Below, one piece after another: positions 12,048-23,345 of a stretch of DNA of 64,000 nucleotides. The notes beneath the pieces are model-generated. The model did not search any database. It was not told where the DNA came from and worked only from the letters and a program-made list of their open reading frames with translations. The position numbers were made by a program, and so were the translations under genes. Source of the DNA: Daphnia carinata (taxonomy: Eukaryota > Arthropoda > Branchiopoda > Diplostraca > Daphniidae); contig NC_081336.1 of assembly GCF_022539665.2 (NCBI RefSeq), positions 9,772,778-9,836,777 on the forward strand. Direction: 5' to 3'. Every line of letters starts with the position of its first letter. The stretch's first letter is position 1.

Positions 12048-15000
12048 CTATGCGACAGTCGCCATATTTTTTTTTCCGTCGTTAAAATGCATTGCGTCGC
12101 CTAGAGATGAGTTATGATTCAAACAAGAACTGCTTCGTCGAGCAGTTTTAGGATTTCGATCTCGACGATCGACGATCGACGATCGACGATTATGGCGTAA
12201 ATAAATTCGTGCATCGCAACCATTGGATATGACACGAGTTCCCAGTTGGATTAAGAGTTGAATGGCGTCAATTAAATTTGGGCTTGAATTCCATTCACAC
12301 AAATAATGGAGCGCATTCCTTCCCCAATAGTCCTTTGCATTCACATCAATTCCCAATTGTATTAAGAGTTGAATGGCGTCAATTAAATTTGCGCTTGAAT
12401 TTGATTCACACAAACAATGGAGCGCATTCATTTCATATCTGGCCTTTGCATTCACATCAATTCCCAGTGGGGTTAAGAGTTGAATGGCGTCAATTAAATT
12501 TTGGCTTGACTTTGATTTACATAAATGATGGAGAGCATTCTTTCCCGAATAGTCCTTTGCATTCACATCAATTCCCAATTGTATTAAGAGTGGAATGGCT
12601 TCAATTAAATTTACGCTTGAATTTGGTTGACACAAAAGATGGAGCGCATTCTTTCCCCACTTGTCCTTTGCATTCACATCAATTCGCTGTTGGATTAAGA
12701 GTTGAATGGCGTCAATTAAATTTGGGCTTGAATTTGATTCACACAAATAATGAAGCGCATTCCATCCATTATCGTTCTTTGCATTCACGTCAATTCCCAG
12801 TGTGGTTAAGAGTTTAATGGCGTCAATTAAATTTTGGCTTGACTTTGATTTACATAAATGATGGAGCGCATTCTCTCCCGAATTGCACTTTGCATTCACA
12901 TCAATTCCCTTTTGGATTAAGAGTTGAATGGCGTCAATTGAATTTGGGCTTGAATTGTTTACACACAAAAAATGGAGCGCATTCCTTCCCAAATTGTCTT
13001 TTGCAGTCACATCAATTCCCAGTGGGATTAAAAGTTGAATGGCGTCAATTAAATTTGCGCTTGAATTTAATAAACAAAAATAATGGAGCGCATTCTGTCC
13101 CGAAGTGCTCTTTGCATTCACATCAATTCCCAGTGGGATTAACAGTTGAATGGCGTCAATTAAATGTGGGCTTGACTTTAATTGACACAAATAATGGAGC
13201 GCATTCTTTCCCGAATCGTCCTTGGCATTCACATCAAGTCCCTTTTGGATTAAGAGATGAATGGCGTCAATTAAATTTGGGCTTTTATTCCATTCACACA
13301 AATAATAGAGCGCATTCATTCCATTAGAGTCCTTTGCATTGACATCAATTCCCAGTTGGATTAAGAGTTGAATGGCGTCAATTAAATTTGAGCTTGAATT
13401 GTATCCACACAAATAATGAAGCGCATTCATTTTCGAATTGTCTTTTGCATTCACATCAATTCCTAGTTTGATTAAGAGTTGAGAGGCGTCAATTAAATTA
13501 GGGCTTGACTTTAGTTGACACAAAAGATGTAGCGCATTCTTTCCGTATCTGTCCTTTGCATTCACATCAATTCCCGGTGGGATTAAGAGTTGAATGACGT
13601 CAATTAAATTTGGGCTTGATTTTGATTTACACAAATAATGGAGCGCATTCCTTCCATAAATGTCCTTTGCATTGACATCAATTCCCAGTGGGATTAAGAG
13701 TTGAATGGCGTCGATTAAATTTGGGCTTGAACTTGATTTACACAAATAATGGAGCGCATTCCATCCACCAATGTCCTTTGCATTCACATCAATTCCCAGT
13801 GGGATTAAGAGTTGAATGGCGTCAATTAAATTTGGGCTTGAATTTGATTCACACAAATAATGGAGCGCACTACTTCCATATATGTCCTTTGCATTCACAT
13901 CAATTCCCAGTGGGATTAAGAGTTGAATGGCTCCAATTAAATTTGGGCTTGAACTTGATTTACACAAAAAATGGAGCGCATTCCGTCCATCATCGTCCCT
14001 TGCATTCACATCAATTCCCAGTTGGATTAAGAGTTGAATGGCTCCAATTAAATTTGCGCTTGAATTTGATTCACACAAATAATGAAGCGCATTCCTTCCC
14101 GAATTGCTGTTTGCATTCACATCAATTCCCAGTGGGATTAAGAGTTGAATGGCGTCGATTAAATTTGGGCTTGAACTTGATTGACACAAATAATGGAGCG
14201 CATTCCTTCCATCAGAGTCCTTTGCATTCACATCGATTCCAATGCGAATGAAGTCGTTGGCTGTTCCTTTTAGATCAGACAAAGAGCCACGAGCACAAAG
14301 TTGTCGAAATTCTTCTTCTTTTTCAGCCAGCTAAATTGGAGAGATTTCCGATTGTTTACGTTGCTACTTCCCCACTTACAAAAAAAATGAAATTACCTTT
14401 TTCGTGATGGGTTCCAGTTGTTCGACGACTTCTTTCGAACTAATTCTTTTATCCGGATCGTGTTCCAACATTTTGTTTAGTAAGTCATCCTCATAATATT
14501 TGCGCAATTCGTCATCAATATCTAGAATTAAGCCACCAAGTGTTTATCAATATAAGAGTAAAATAATATGGTATTAAATTGGGATTACTTTTCATATTCA
14601 CCGGATCATGTCTAATTATGTTTTTGTGAATTTCCTCCTCACTTGAACCGAATAGATGCTCTCCCTTTAAAAAAAAATAACCGAAGACGAGACCGAGGAC
14701 AAACACGTCACTCTTGACCGTGCCCCAAAACTCATCCGCCTTTTCCGCGTTTTCCGCCTTTTTTCCGTTGATGAGTTTTTCCAGCACTTCGGGTGCGTAC
14801 CAAGTTCTCGTTCCTCTCACTCCAGTCCACGAGTGAAGTCCCTTTTCGTTTACGCATTTGGCTAGTCCAAAATCAGACAATTTCATTATTATCTCTTCAC
14901 ATTTTCCAGGCTTTCGCATAATGAGAATATTTTCTGGTTTGATGTCGCGATGAATTAATTTCTTCGAATGGATGTAATCCAAGCCTGTAGCTAATTGACG

Positions 15001-16047
15001 GAATATTTTGATTGGAGGTGGCATACGTCCATTGTATTTTTTGGAAACATCCTCCTTCAGGAAAAGTTGATCTAACGAAGCGACACATAATTCCAATGCG
15101 TAGTACCTTTAACACGAAAACAAGAAACAAATCAATTTTTAAATCTTATTGTTATTTAAAACCAGAAAAAAAAGTCATACATGAAGTCGTTGTCTTTTTC
15201 ACAGTGAAGAAGTTTGACGATGTTTGGATGATATAACTTTAGCATTGCTTCTTCTTCTCTTTTGTCGACACGATCTATTAGAACTCTTTTTACTGCCACT
15301 TCACGACCTCCGAAATTCCCTTTAAATACCATACCAAAGCCACCTTTCCCTATTGGAGAAGTATCCCGATTGATCCAAATTTTCATTTCCTTCTTATCTT
15401 TATTATACAAATAATACAACGCATTCCATCCATCTTTGTCCTTTGTCTGCACATCTACTCCGACTTCAATCAAAATATTAACTGCGTCGAGCACATTTGG
15501 GTTTGAATTGTCTCGACATAAATAATGGAGCGCATTTGATCCATCGTTAGTTTTTGCCTTCACGTCGATTCCGGATTTATTTAAAATTTGAATTGCGTCG
15601 ATTAAGTTTTTGCTTGAATGGTATCGACACAAATAATGAATGGCATTCATTCCATTGTTGTCCCTTGCATTCACGTCGATTCCGCTTTCGATTACGAGTT
15701 TAATTGCGTCGATTAATTTTTCGTTTGAATAGTACCGACACAAAAGATGAAGTGCATTCCTTCCGTCTTTGTCCTTTGCGTTCAGTTTAATTCCGAATTG
15801 AATTAATTCTTTGATTTTTCCCGTTAGATCCAATCGCGAATCACTCCCACACAATTCAAGCAATTCTTTTTCTTTTCCAGTGAGCTAAATTGTAAGGAAT
15901 TAACGTGTGCTAAATGTGATTGCTCGACTTGCCTTAAATTCATAATACCTGATCCTTGATCGAGTGTGACCGAAAGACTCTTCCCAGTTCTTCTTTTCCG
16001 AAGACTTCTTTCGATCTCATTCTTTCATTGGGGTCGTTTTTCGACAT
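12048..16047 (-). CDS. Gene B: ankyrin-kinase-ankyrin protein with 18 C-terminal repeats; pseudokinase exons lost
   Basis: Exons are 16047-15949, 15884-15181, 15106-14589, 14521-14397 and 14330-12048, giving 1242 residues with consistent phases. The upstream pseudokinase is gone except for its last 33 codons. These happen to begin with an in-frame ATG (MSKNDPNERM) and splice in phase 0 into the ankyrin/N-lobe exon, so the gene may start there. The kinase keeps IGKGGFGMVFKG, VAVK, HRDIKPEN, SDFGLAK and YAPEVL and is predicted active, of IRE1/RNase L type without a KEN domain. The array has 18 full 37-residue ankyrin repeats, the longest in the window. The C-terminus departs from the family cap after a CGACGAT microsatellite at 12163-12190, which shifts the frame into a basic tail ending near NMATVA. 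The start is uncertain because the usual first exons and their promoter spacing are missing. Confidence 0.78.
12163..12190. repeat. CGACGAT microsatellite, four units, inside gene B coding sequence
   Basis: Four tandem copies of the heptamer replace the sequence that encodes NDKISNKDEILK in genes A, D and E. The replacement changes the reading frame of the last part of gene B, giving an arginine-rich tail in place of the family's C-terminal helix. Confidence 0.9.
12235..14260 (-). repeat. Gene B ankyrin array (eighteen 111-bp repeats plus a degenerate cap)
   Basis: Repeats are nearly uniform except at a few positions: the two or three residues after NAK, the residue after the following G, and the residues after LC. 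These are the places where ankyrin domains usually make contacts. Repeats 13 and 16 share the rarer KSKSSQNLIDAI stretch, which suggests duplication of a three-repeat block. The cap (LGTRVISNGCDAR) is of the same type as in gene E. Confidence 0.9.
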
Positions 16048-17900
16048 TTTTTCCAACAGTTTGGGGGAAAATGAGACGAGATGATTTCAACTTTTACTAA
16101 CTTGCATCTGACCACAAATGAACAACTGCAATCTCAAGCGAGACTGAACCACTCCTGCCCGCCACATACTTCCTTATTCACGAGAAAGATCGTGAGTAGT
16201 TCAACAATATGGTCAGTCAGTTGGCCGCTAATGATTGGCTTTGGGCAGAAGATGTTTATCAGAGACGTCCATTCGGTTTACACGTGATTGTCCCATTTCG
16301 AGTAAAGTTACAACCTAATCCTAGCGTTAGTACTCGTCATTGCCTCGAAATCCTTGTAGCAATACAGTGTTATCTACTAGCCAGGTTTATCAGTAGAGAA
16401 ATGCGTCTCTTACACAACGATTCGAGAACAACAAAAAATAATGATGAACTTTTCGATCCTGAATAAAAATGGCATTCCGTTTCCCATCATTGGCTCTATA
16501 TTATTAAGTTAAAGAATCAATCACCCTTGCCTTGTTTTTATTGTTTTATTCATTTATAACGTTTCCTTTGGTGATTGCTGAATATGAAATATTTCCATTT
16601 TTGGTTGTAGATGTATTCATTATCGTGGTATTACCACGATAACAATGTGCTTATCTTCATGTAGTCATGACCGACAATGCGCCATTACCCGTATGAATTA
16701 CCAATTGGCTGCCTCATCTTGCCTCCCCTTTATTTGTTTGGTTTTTTTAATTTATCTTTTGCTTGCCCTCTTAGCAGAGGACATTCCCCGTTCTAAATTC
16801 ACGATTCCACTGATTCCGTTAATCGCGTTCCGGCAAAATGAACTGCATTAACCGGTTAATTATATTTCATCACATTTTTTATATTATTGAGATTCCTTTT
16901 AACACATTTTGACTATTCTACAAAGTTTTTATTTATCAGCCGGGAATTTTCTGTTAGCCAATCCACTTATGTTTACGTGTTGACGCTTTTTGGCACCCAA
17001 TCTTTTAAACATTTATTTTATTGATTGAAAAAGAAACATGGATAACGCTGATTTTCCATCTAACATGGAAGAAATTTGAATGTCCAAAACTGAAAGGATT
17101 TCTCTACCAGTTGGCACAAAAATACCATTTTGTTTCATTTTTTTTTTCCCTTGCCTCATATTTTCTTGTTCGAATGATTGTTTGTATTTCCGTCCCAGGC
17201 TGAAAGAATTGATTGTCTTCAATGGCGTCAGTTACTTCCATTCGATAAAAGTTATTTTTTCTTGGAGATTGATTCCCTGTGTTGTTCATATTCAGGATCT
17301 GCTGTGGCGATTTTGTCGGCTTTTTCTTTGTCCTTCTGGTGTTTATGACATCGTAGACGGACATCGGTCTCTGTTTCCGCCGTAGTGTTCCATGTACGCC
17401 TCAGGTATTATTTTTTGTTTGTCGTGCTGGTCTGTTCCACATGATGGTACGTCTTTCGGGTATGACGTTTATGATTATCCGTTAATTCACTGCTGGAACA
17501 CTTTGCTATTGTTTGTTTATTTTTCTTTAGTTTAATGTTTTGTGGTTTTACGCAGATTCTTAATTGATTTGGTTTCTTTAGTTGTACAGCATGTTTTTAG
17601 TATGGCGCTAATTCCGTAGTGTTCGGCCGTTAATGTTTAGCAGCTCCTCCTGGAACCATTCTTTTCTGGTAAGTAAGTTTGTTCCATATTTTCTTAGAAT
17701 TGAACTGGTGGTTGCACTGCTTCACTCGGTGGGGTAACGTGTCGCCATGTAGCAGTGTTTACCGTATGTCGGGTTTCACAATTTCATTTATTACTTTCAT
17801 TTTAACACCATATTTTTCAGAATATGTTATATTTCATTCATAGTGTGAATTGGCAATGCTGCTTAGGAGTCGGGGTGGTGGGGGGGGGAGAGAAAAAGCG
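16048..17900. other. 5' flank of gene B; site of the lost pseudokinase exons
   Basis: From about 16060 to 16350 the sequence is unlike the other family members. It has a plus-strand open frame (16209-16466, containing AANDWLWAEDVYQRRPFG) of unknown origin, so the pseudokinase was probably replaced by inserted DNA. From 16355 the conserved family 5' block resumes. The part from about 17380 to 17480 matches the spacer near 44860-44930. No gene is called. Confidence 0.5.
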
Positions 17901-19929
17901 CTAAATTGCGATCATCAGTTTCTTCATTTCTATTTTAACTGATGTTCGCAAAGGATGTGTGGCGTGTCAAATAGTCAATGTCAAGTTCAGTTTCAAGCAG
18001 TGAACTACGTGGATAAATTGCTGCCGAACAATATGTAAACTGCTATTCATGTAGTGCGTTATTTAGATGACTGACTAGAAAGAGAAAAGAGCGGCCATGG
18101 CAAGGATAGTTGATTTAAAGACAATTTGCAGCCTGAATACACATGCAACAACCACGCCTTTTCGTCCAGTGAAAACAAGATAGTTCTTCGGTGGCCGTTC
18201 TGCGTTTGAATGCAATTCATAGCGGGGGAAGTTATCTGCACCAATTTTAGGTTTGTAGCTATTTGTTTTTGCTTTCGCTTTGCATGTGCATTTCAGAAGA
18301 CGCTAGGATCTCGACTCCCTCTCCCAGTTGTTTGTCTGATTTTTTTTTCAAGGGCCGATCAGTGAATTAACTATTCCATTTTAATTTCATTTTCTTTTAC
18401 CCATAATTTTTACCAATCGAATAAGTTGTTTACATATCGGATTCTATTCGTCTTTTGGGTTCACTTCTGTACCTTTTTGCTCAAGTGGACCTCATTACGT
18501 ATTCCTATCCATGCGTTGAGGCTCACTTGATTATAATTTTTGATTTTTAAATTCGTGTCCAATTTTCGTTCTGAGCGACGCCCAAATAATTTTGAAAAAA
18601 TACGTATTTTGGTACAGTTGGTTAAGTATTTCACAATTGGCACGGACTTGTGTGTGTGTGTGTTACTGATGTTGGTGCACTGCACGAGAGCCGCAACGTG
18701 AATTTATCTTTCTCAACAATACAAAACTTACCATTGTAAACCCGAAAGACAACCAGCCATCTCCTTGTTTTAATTTGGTTTTTGCATAGTATGTCCCTGC
18801 GCAAAAGAAAACAAAATAGTTATGGCAGAAGTTGAATTCGCCGCCCATTTTGAAATAAGTCGCAACGTTGCTTCAGTTTTGTGAGCCGACTTCAGCCGCC
18901 ATTTGCTAGTTCTTTGTCGTGTGTGAAGCTGGTGGTGTGCATCTGACTCGCGAAATATTGGACACATGAGGCAGCCATGGTAAAGTAATACTTTAGTAAA
19001 TATTTCGTCAAGAAAATATTGTTAACATTCACCACCACCCGAAACTTTAATTTGAGAATGCCTGATATTTGAAACTCCTTTTCAAATTACAAAATGAATG
19101 GTACGTTATTAAGAAGAAACTATAAGAAGTAATTCTTTTCATGCTGAGTCATTGTTTTGTTTTTTTTTATTTTAGAGAATTTCACAAGTTGTGAACCAGA
19201 CTTTGTGGTGTATCTGCCCTCGTGCTCTCATTTCCATGCCAGATTTCCATTAAGAAGGACCATAAATGTGTGGTAATATTACTTCTCCACATTCCACTAT
19301 TGCATTATTCTTTGCCATTATTTTTATCTCATACCGTGAACACAAGAAGAGTTTATTTGCTTGCTATTATGGATGGTAACTTGTGTCCTTAAAAGTAAGC
19401 ATGACAGGCACATTGAGATAATGGTTATTGCTACCTTCATGCATTTTTAAAAAGCCATTAAGCCAAACTGCTCAACCATGCAGTCAGGCTTTGTACTTCT
19501 TTAAAATTTAAATTAATGAAATAAACCAAGCTTGTCATTTCAATCATTTCAGGATTGTGGAGACAAACATTGTGGTTCCAACGGTTTCCTTAGTTAGGCA
19601 AGTCATTTAATAATGCTTGGTGTTACAACAATTTTTTAAATTATTTTTAATAACAATTTTTCCATTCACAACATTTGCAGCTCCTGAGCACTGAGAAAAG
19701 ATTGTTGCTGATGTAGAGTTCTGAATGGTGGACCTCACAGTCCATGATAGAAACAAATAGGACAGAAAACTCCATCTTCATCACCAACAAAAGAAAAGGC
19801 CTATTTTTAGATTGGTTTAACGCGTGCAGTCTGGTGTCTGCACGCGTAAAAAAATTTTTCATTCTGATCTACTTTTTTTCTGTCTAGCGTCACAAGGTAA
19901 GTGTTTCCTTGTATTCATAGTGTGATTAC
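17901..19929. other. Spacer before the vasa-TULP4 pseudogene; possible untranslated exons
   Basis: Up to about 18330 this is a diverged copy of the kinase-family spacer. After that the sequence is unique in the window and includes a short TG microsatellite near 18650-18662. Candidate splice-like blocks (an ATG-GT at 18968-18984, an AG-exon-GT at about 19177-19271, another AG at about 19552) could be 5' exons of the following gene. None encodes a recognised domain and I do not call them. Confidence 0.4.
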
Positions 19930-21250
19930 TTAAATATTGTTTTGTTTAACAGTGTGGAGAAGGACATATTGCCAGAGTGTCCGCAAGCTGGTGGGGACGG
20001 TGGTAGTGGTCCGTTGACATCACAAAGTAAAATGAAAATATCAAAAATGTATTCGAACTTAACTTCTTGGTGCTTTTTATAGTATGGGGGACATTTCTCG
20101 AAGGATTGTCCACAACAGGGCCGCGGCGGTGGTGGTGGTGGTGGAAGTCGTGCCTGCCATAAGGTAAACAAATAAACAACAGTTTTAGTGCTCATTTTTA
20201 ACGAAGAAGAAGGCAATGAAGCAAGGGGTTTTCCTCAAGGAGGATGAAATGCTGGCAGCAAGTTTTACAATGTAAGAATCAATTGTATCTTCACAAAAAT
20301 ATTTTATGTTCCAGTGCTCATTGTTTTACCCCTAGTGTCATGAAGCTGGCCAAACCTCGAAAGGCTGTCCAAATCTATTCAGTGAATTGACGGAAGATGG
20401 ATAGCAGCGTGAGCAATACATTTCGGATGCTTTGACATGCCATAAAAAGGAACTGTTTTAAGGGCATCGTCTGTGGGGAACACTTAAACAATTATGATTA
20501 AGTCGTCCTCCAGGTAAGCCGTTTCTCGAAAATGTATTTTATGATTTAAAAATATCTATTGGGTTTGCTTTAGGTTACAGGAAAAGATGTACCTCAATAC
20601 ATAACATCTTTCGAAGAAGCCGGCCTGCGCCAACTACTACTTCAAAACATTAAGAATTCTGGCTACATAAAACCAACACATGTTCAGAAAACTTCAGTTG
20701 CAGGTATTCTTGCCAAAATAGATTTAAGTGCTTGTGCTGTCACGGGCTCCGGCAAAACGGTAATCCAATTAATTAACGCTGTATAATTTGGAACCTTGAT
20801 GCCCTCCTACTGGCTTGATTCGAATGGGTCGTTATGAACTTGGTTAGTTGAAGTAAAAGTAATTTTGAGTGGGCACTTTGGTGATTGCGACTATGGAAAG
20901 GTCCAATTGCGTTTTAGATACTCAACAAACCCTTCGTGTTATTCGTTGATTAAGTCATCTAAAATTTTTACATTTTTTCATGCAGGCGGCGTACTTGGCA
21001 CCAGTTATGAACATATTGTTAGAACAAGGTGTTGCTGGTGCGTCTCATGCCATGGGGCAAAAGCCAGAAGTTGTAATTGTGTCACCCACTCGTGAATTGG
21101 CCATTCAAATTCACCGCGAGACATGTAAATTCTCCTACAATTCGGTATTAAAGTCTGTGATTATATATGGAGGAACTGTCAAGAGCCATCAACGGCCAAA
21201 TCTTCAAGCTGGGTGCAATATTCTTGTCGCGACCGCTAAGGATCGCCTTC
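19930..21250 (+). pseudogene. vasa: Vasa-like DEAD-box helicase pseudogene (partial)
   Basis: Vasa is the germline DEAD-box RNA helicase; arthropod forms carry CCHC zinc knuckles before the helicase. Degenerate knuckles are visible at 19952-20010 (CGEGHIAR, then a frame shift), 20080-20160 (YGGHFSKDCPQQGR and glycines) and 20337-20400 (CHEAGQTSKGCPN, then a stop). Two good helicase exons follow: 20574-20759 (GKDVPQYITSFEEAGLR, then the Walker A motif TGSGKT) and 20986 to about 21240 (VIVSPTRELAIQIHRE, then IYGGTV and the degraded VATAKDRL). An in-frame TAA precedes the first of these, near 20500. DEAD and all later motifs are absent, because sequence from about 21250 belongs to TULP4. It is therefore a fragment of a duplicated gene. 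Confidence 0.8.
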
Positions 21251-22870
21251 TTGCAGCATTTAGCGCGTCTCAAACTCAGACGATGTCTAACCGTACCGAA
21301 CCAACTTGACGACCCCATATTCACTGACCGAATACCTAGGCTCATCCGTAACTTGATCGTTTCCCTCTTTTCCAGCACCATCTATGTAAGAAATCGTTTT
21401 AGTTTTTAAATGATAAGAAAACAATACTAAACGCATTTGTTTAATTATTTCGAAAGTGTCATGTTCCGGAAGAGCAACGTATTCGAGATTATGTCTGCAA
21501 ACCGCTACCGGGTAACACACGGCTCTACTGCACTATGATACGACGCGCTGAAGAAGACTCTGCCGGCTGGCATGGAATGGACGGACTGATCGATCCTGAT
21601 GCTCCAACCAGCAGCGGTGGAGGTGTTGGCTTCACCTTCTTATCTCGAATTCCTCGGCGGACTCTTTCCTCTTCTCAAGGTTGTCTTTTCAATTTCATTT
21701 CTCTCGCCCACACTCTTTATTTATTGTCATCGTTGCTGTCGCTATAAAAAAAAACGATTATTTATACGATATCTTTAGGGTAAACCAACGTCCAGAATAA
21801 GACCTGAGCTTGTTATTTACGATCCGCAAAAGCTCTCCAGCAACGACATGAGTAAAAGTCAGCCTTTGTTGAACAAGAGCTCCGAATTGCTGTTAGCTCC
21901 TCCACCTACATCGGCCAGCAAATTCCAGCAATTGCTTAGTCCTGGCCTTAGACGTAAATTCAGGCGAAATCGTCCCACTGCTGGACAGCACTCGTCTGAT
22001 TCGGATTCCGAAACGGACGATAGTTGCGTATCTTGGTCAGATTACGTACACGGCGTCATTGTAACACCTTCAACCGCGTCAAATGACATTGGGCGTGGTC
22101 GATTTACGTGATTCTTCACCTGGAACTGAAGTAGAAGAAGGGCCATCAATTTCAATCTGCCCGTCGGACGAAGACGATAATTCGAAAAGCAATAGAGAAT
22201 CATCGAACCGACAATATCCGCCCATAGTTCCGCTGACGACACCTAATTTACGATTGAGACGGAAAGCCGGAATGAGCCGGATGGAACCCCCAGCTTTACC
22301 GACTCATCATCGACGAGCTGTTCAACATCAACCTCAGACGACACTCGACGAAATGTTACGGATCGAGTGGAACTCTGACTCGCGGATCATGTTGTCTACA
22401 CCGGCCGTTAGATGGCGTAGTCAAAGCTCAGCTGCTCGATTAGGTAATGGTGGTCATCAGTTCTCAACCACATAGATTTTTAATGAAATATGTTAGCCAC
22501 GACAGACATGGATAGCTGAAAAGAATTCAGCAACTAATGGTGAAGAATGCGAGCCACCAGCTCAGACGAGACGAAGATGTGAGTTTGTTTTGAACAACAA
22601 AGTCCCGTTGTGGAACGAACACAGTCAAGTTTATCAGTTGGACTTTGGAGGGAGAGTGACCCAAGAATCTGCGAAAAATTTTCAGATTGAATTATAAGGA
22701 AAACAGGTAGTTTATTATCAGCTGAAGCTTGATGATGTTCTAATTGAGATGATTGACAGGTTATGCAGTTTAGCAGAATCGATGGGAATGCCTACACGTT
22801 AGATTTTCAGTATCCTTTCTCAGCTGTCCAGGCTTTTGCTGTGGCATTGGTGACTCAACAATTGAAATAA
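21251..22870 (+). pseudogene. TULP4: TULP4-like (Tubby superfamily) pseudogene: SOCS box and Tubby domain
   Basis: TULP4 proteins carry WD40 repeats, a SOCS box and a Tubby domain. Here 21258-21385 encodes a SOCS box (LQHLARLKLRRCLTV...IPRLIRNL). It splices in phase 0 to 21457-21679 (CHVPEEQRIRDYVCKPLPG..., the start of a Tubby domain). The Tubby end lies at about 22505-22708 ([35 protein letters not shown]) and 22760-22870 (VMQFSRIDGNAYTLDFQYPF to VTQQLK and TAA). The WD40 part is missing and replaced by the vasa fragment in another frame. A frameshift near 22083-22110 splits the variable middle region, and a TAA falls inside the last part of the Tubby domain (after NFQIEL). It is judged a pseudogene. 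Confidence 0.78.
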
Positions 22871-23214
22871 GAATGGAATTTGGATAAATCTGTCCAGAGA
22901 TGGTCAATGTGATATTAAACAAACATTCGTAACTGTGAGAATTTATTCCACGTGTCATTCCTTTGTTTATTATGAAAGTTTTCAATACACGTTAATGAAT
23001 GGGAAGATGGATAAATGACAGCAGCGCAGAGGGAAATTGGCCGGGACATTACATTTCCTGCAAGATGAGACCGACAGGTATCTAACACATTGCCGTTGAA
23101 TTGTGAGTACAGATCATGTAAATTGTGTGGCACCATTATGGTTTTAAGAAATAAAAAATAGGAAAGTAGTAGTTTTAAATAACGAGACTGTTTTTTAGAG
23201 ATGCAGTCTTATTT

Positions 23215-23345
23215 TTTACGATTATGGGGCACGTTACCCGTGGCGTTCGTAGCGGGAGTTTTTGGAAACATAGAAAAACGGGCTTATTTTTCACAGTTAT
23301 GGGCCACGTTACCCGTGGCGTTCGTAGCGGGATTTTTGGAACTAC
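23215..23345 (+). repeat. Two-copy short repeat (consensus about 50 bp)
   Basis: Two near-identical blocks containing CGTTACCCGTGGCGTTCGTA lie about 70 bp apart. The same pair is at about 54960-55085, and an inverted three-copy version is at 60088-60320. Function unknown; it looks like part of a dispersed repeat. Confidence 0.85.

Noticed and set aside
12278-14251. Long plus-strand open frames opposite the gene B ankyrin array (162-187 residues), and similar ones at 5738-6040, 38212-38646 and 48254-48826
   Set aside because: A 111-bp repeat is a multiple of three, so any frame open in one unit stays open. They repeat HSHQFPVGLRVEWRQLN without a fold and are shadows of the ankyrin coding strand.
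12235-14260. CRISPR-like regular repeats
   Set aside because: The 111-bp period is coding ankyrin sequence without spacer structure, in an intron-bearing eukaryotic gene.
19946-20216. Minus-strand proline- or histidine-rich frames
   Set aside because: They are the reverse of the glycine-rich, zinc-knuckle region of the vasa pseudogene.
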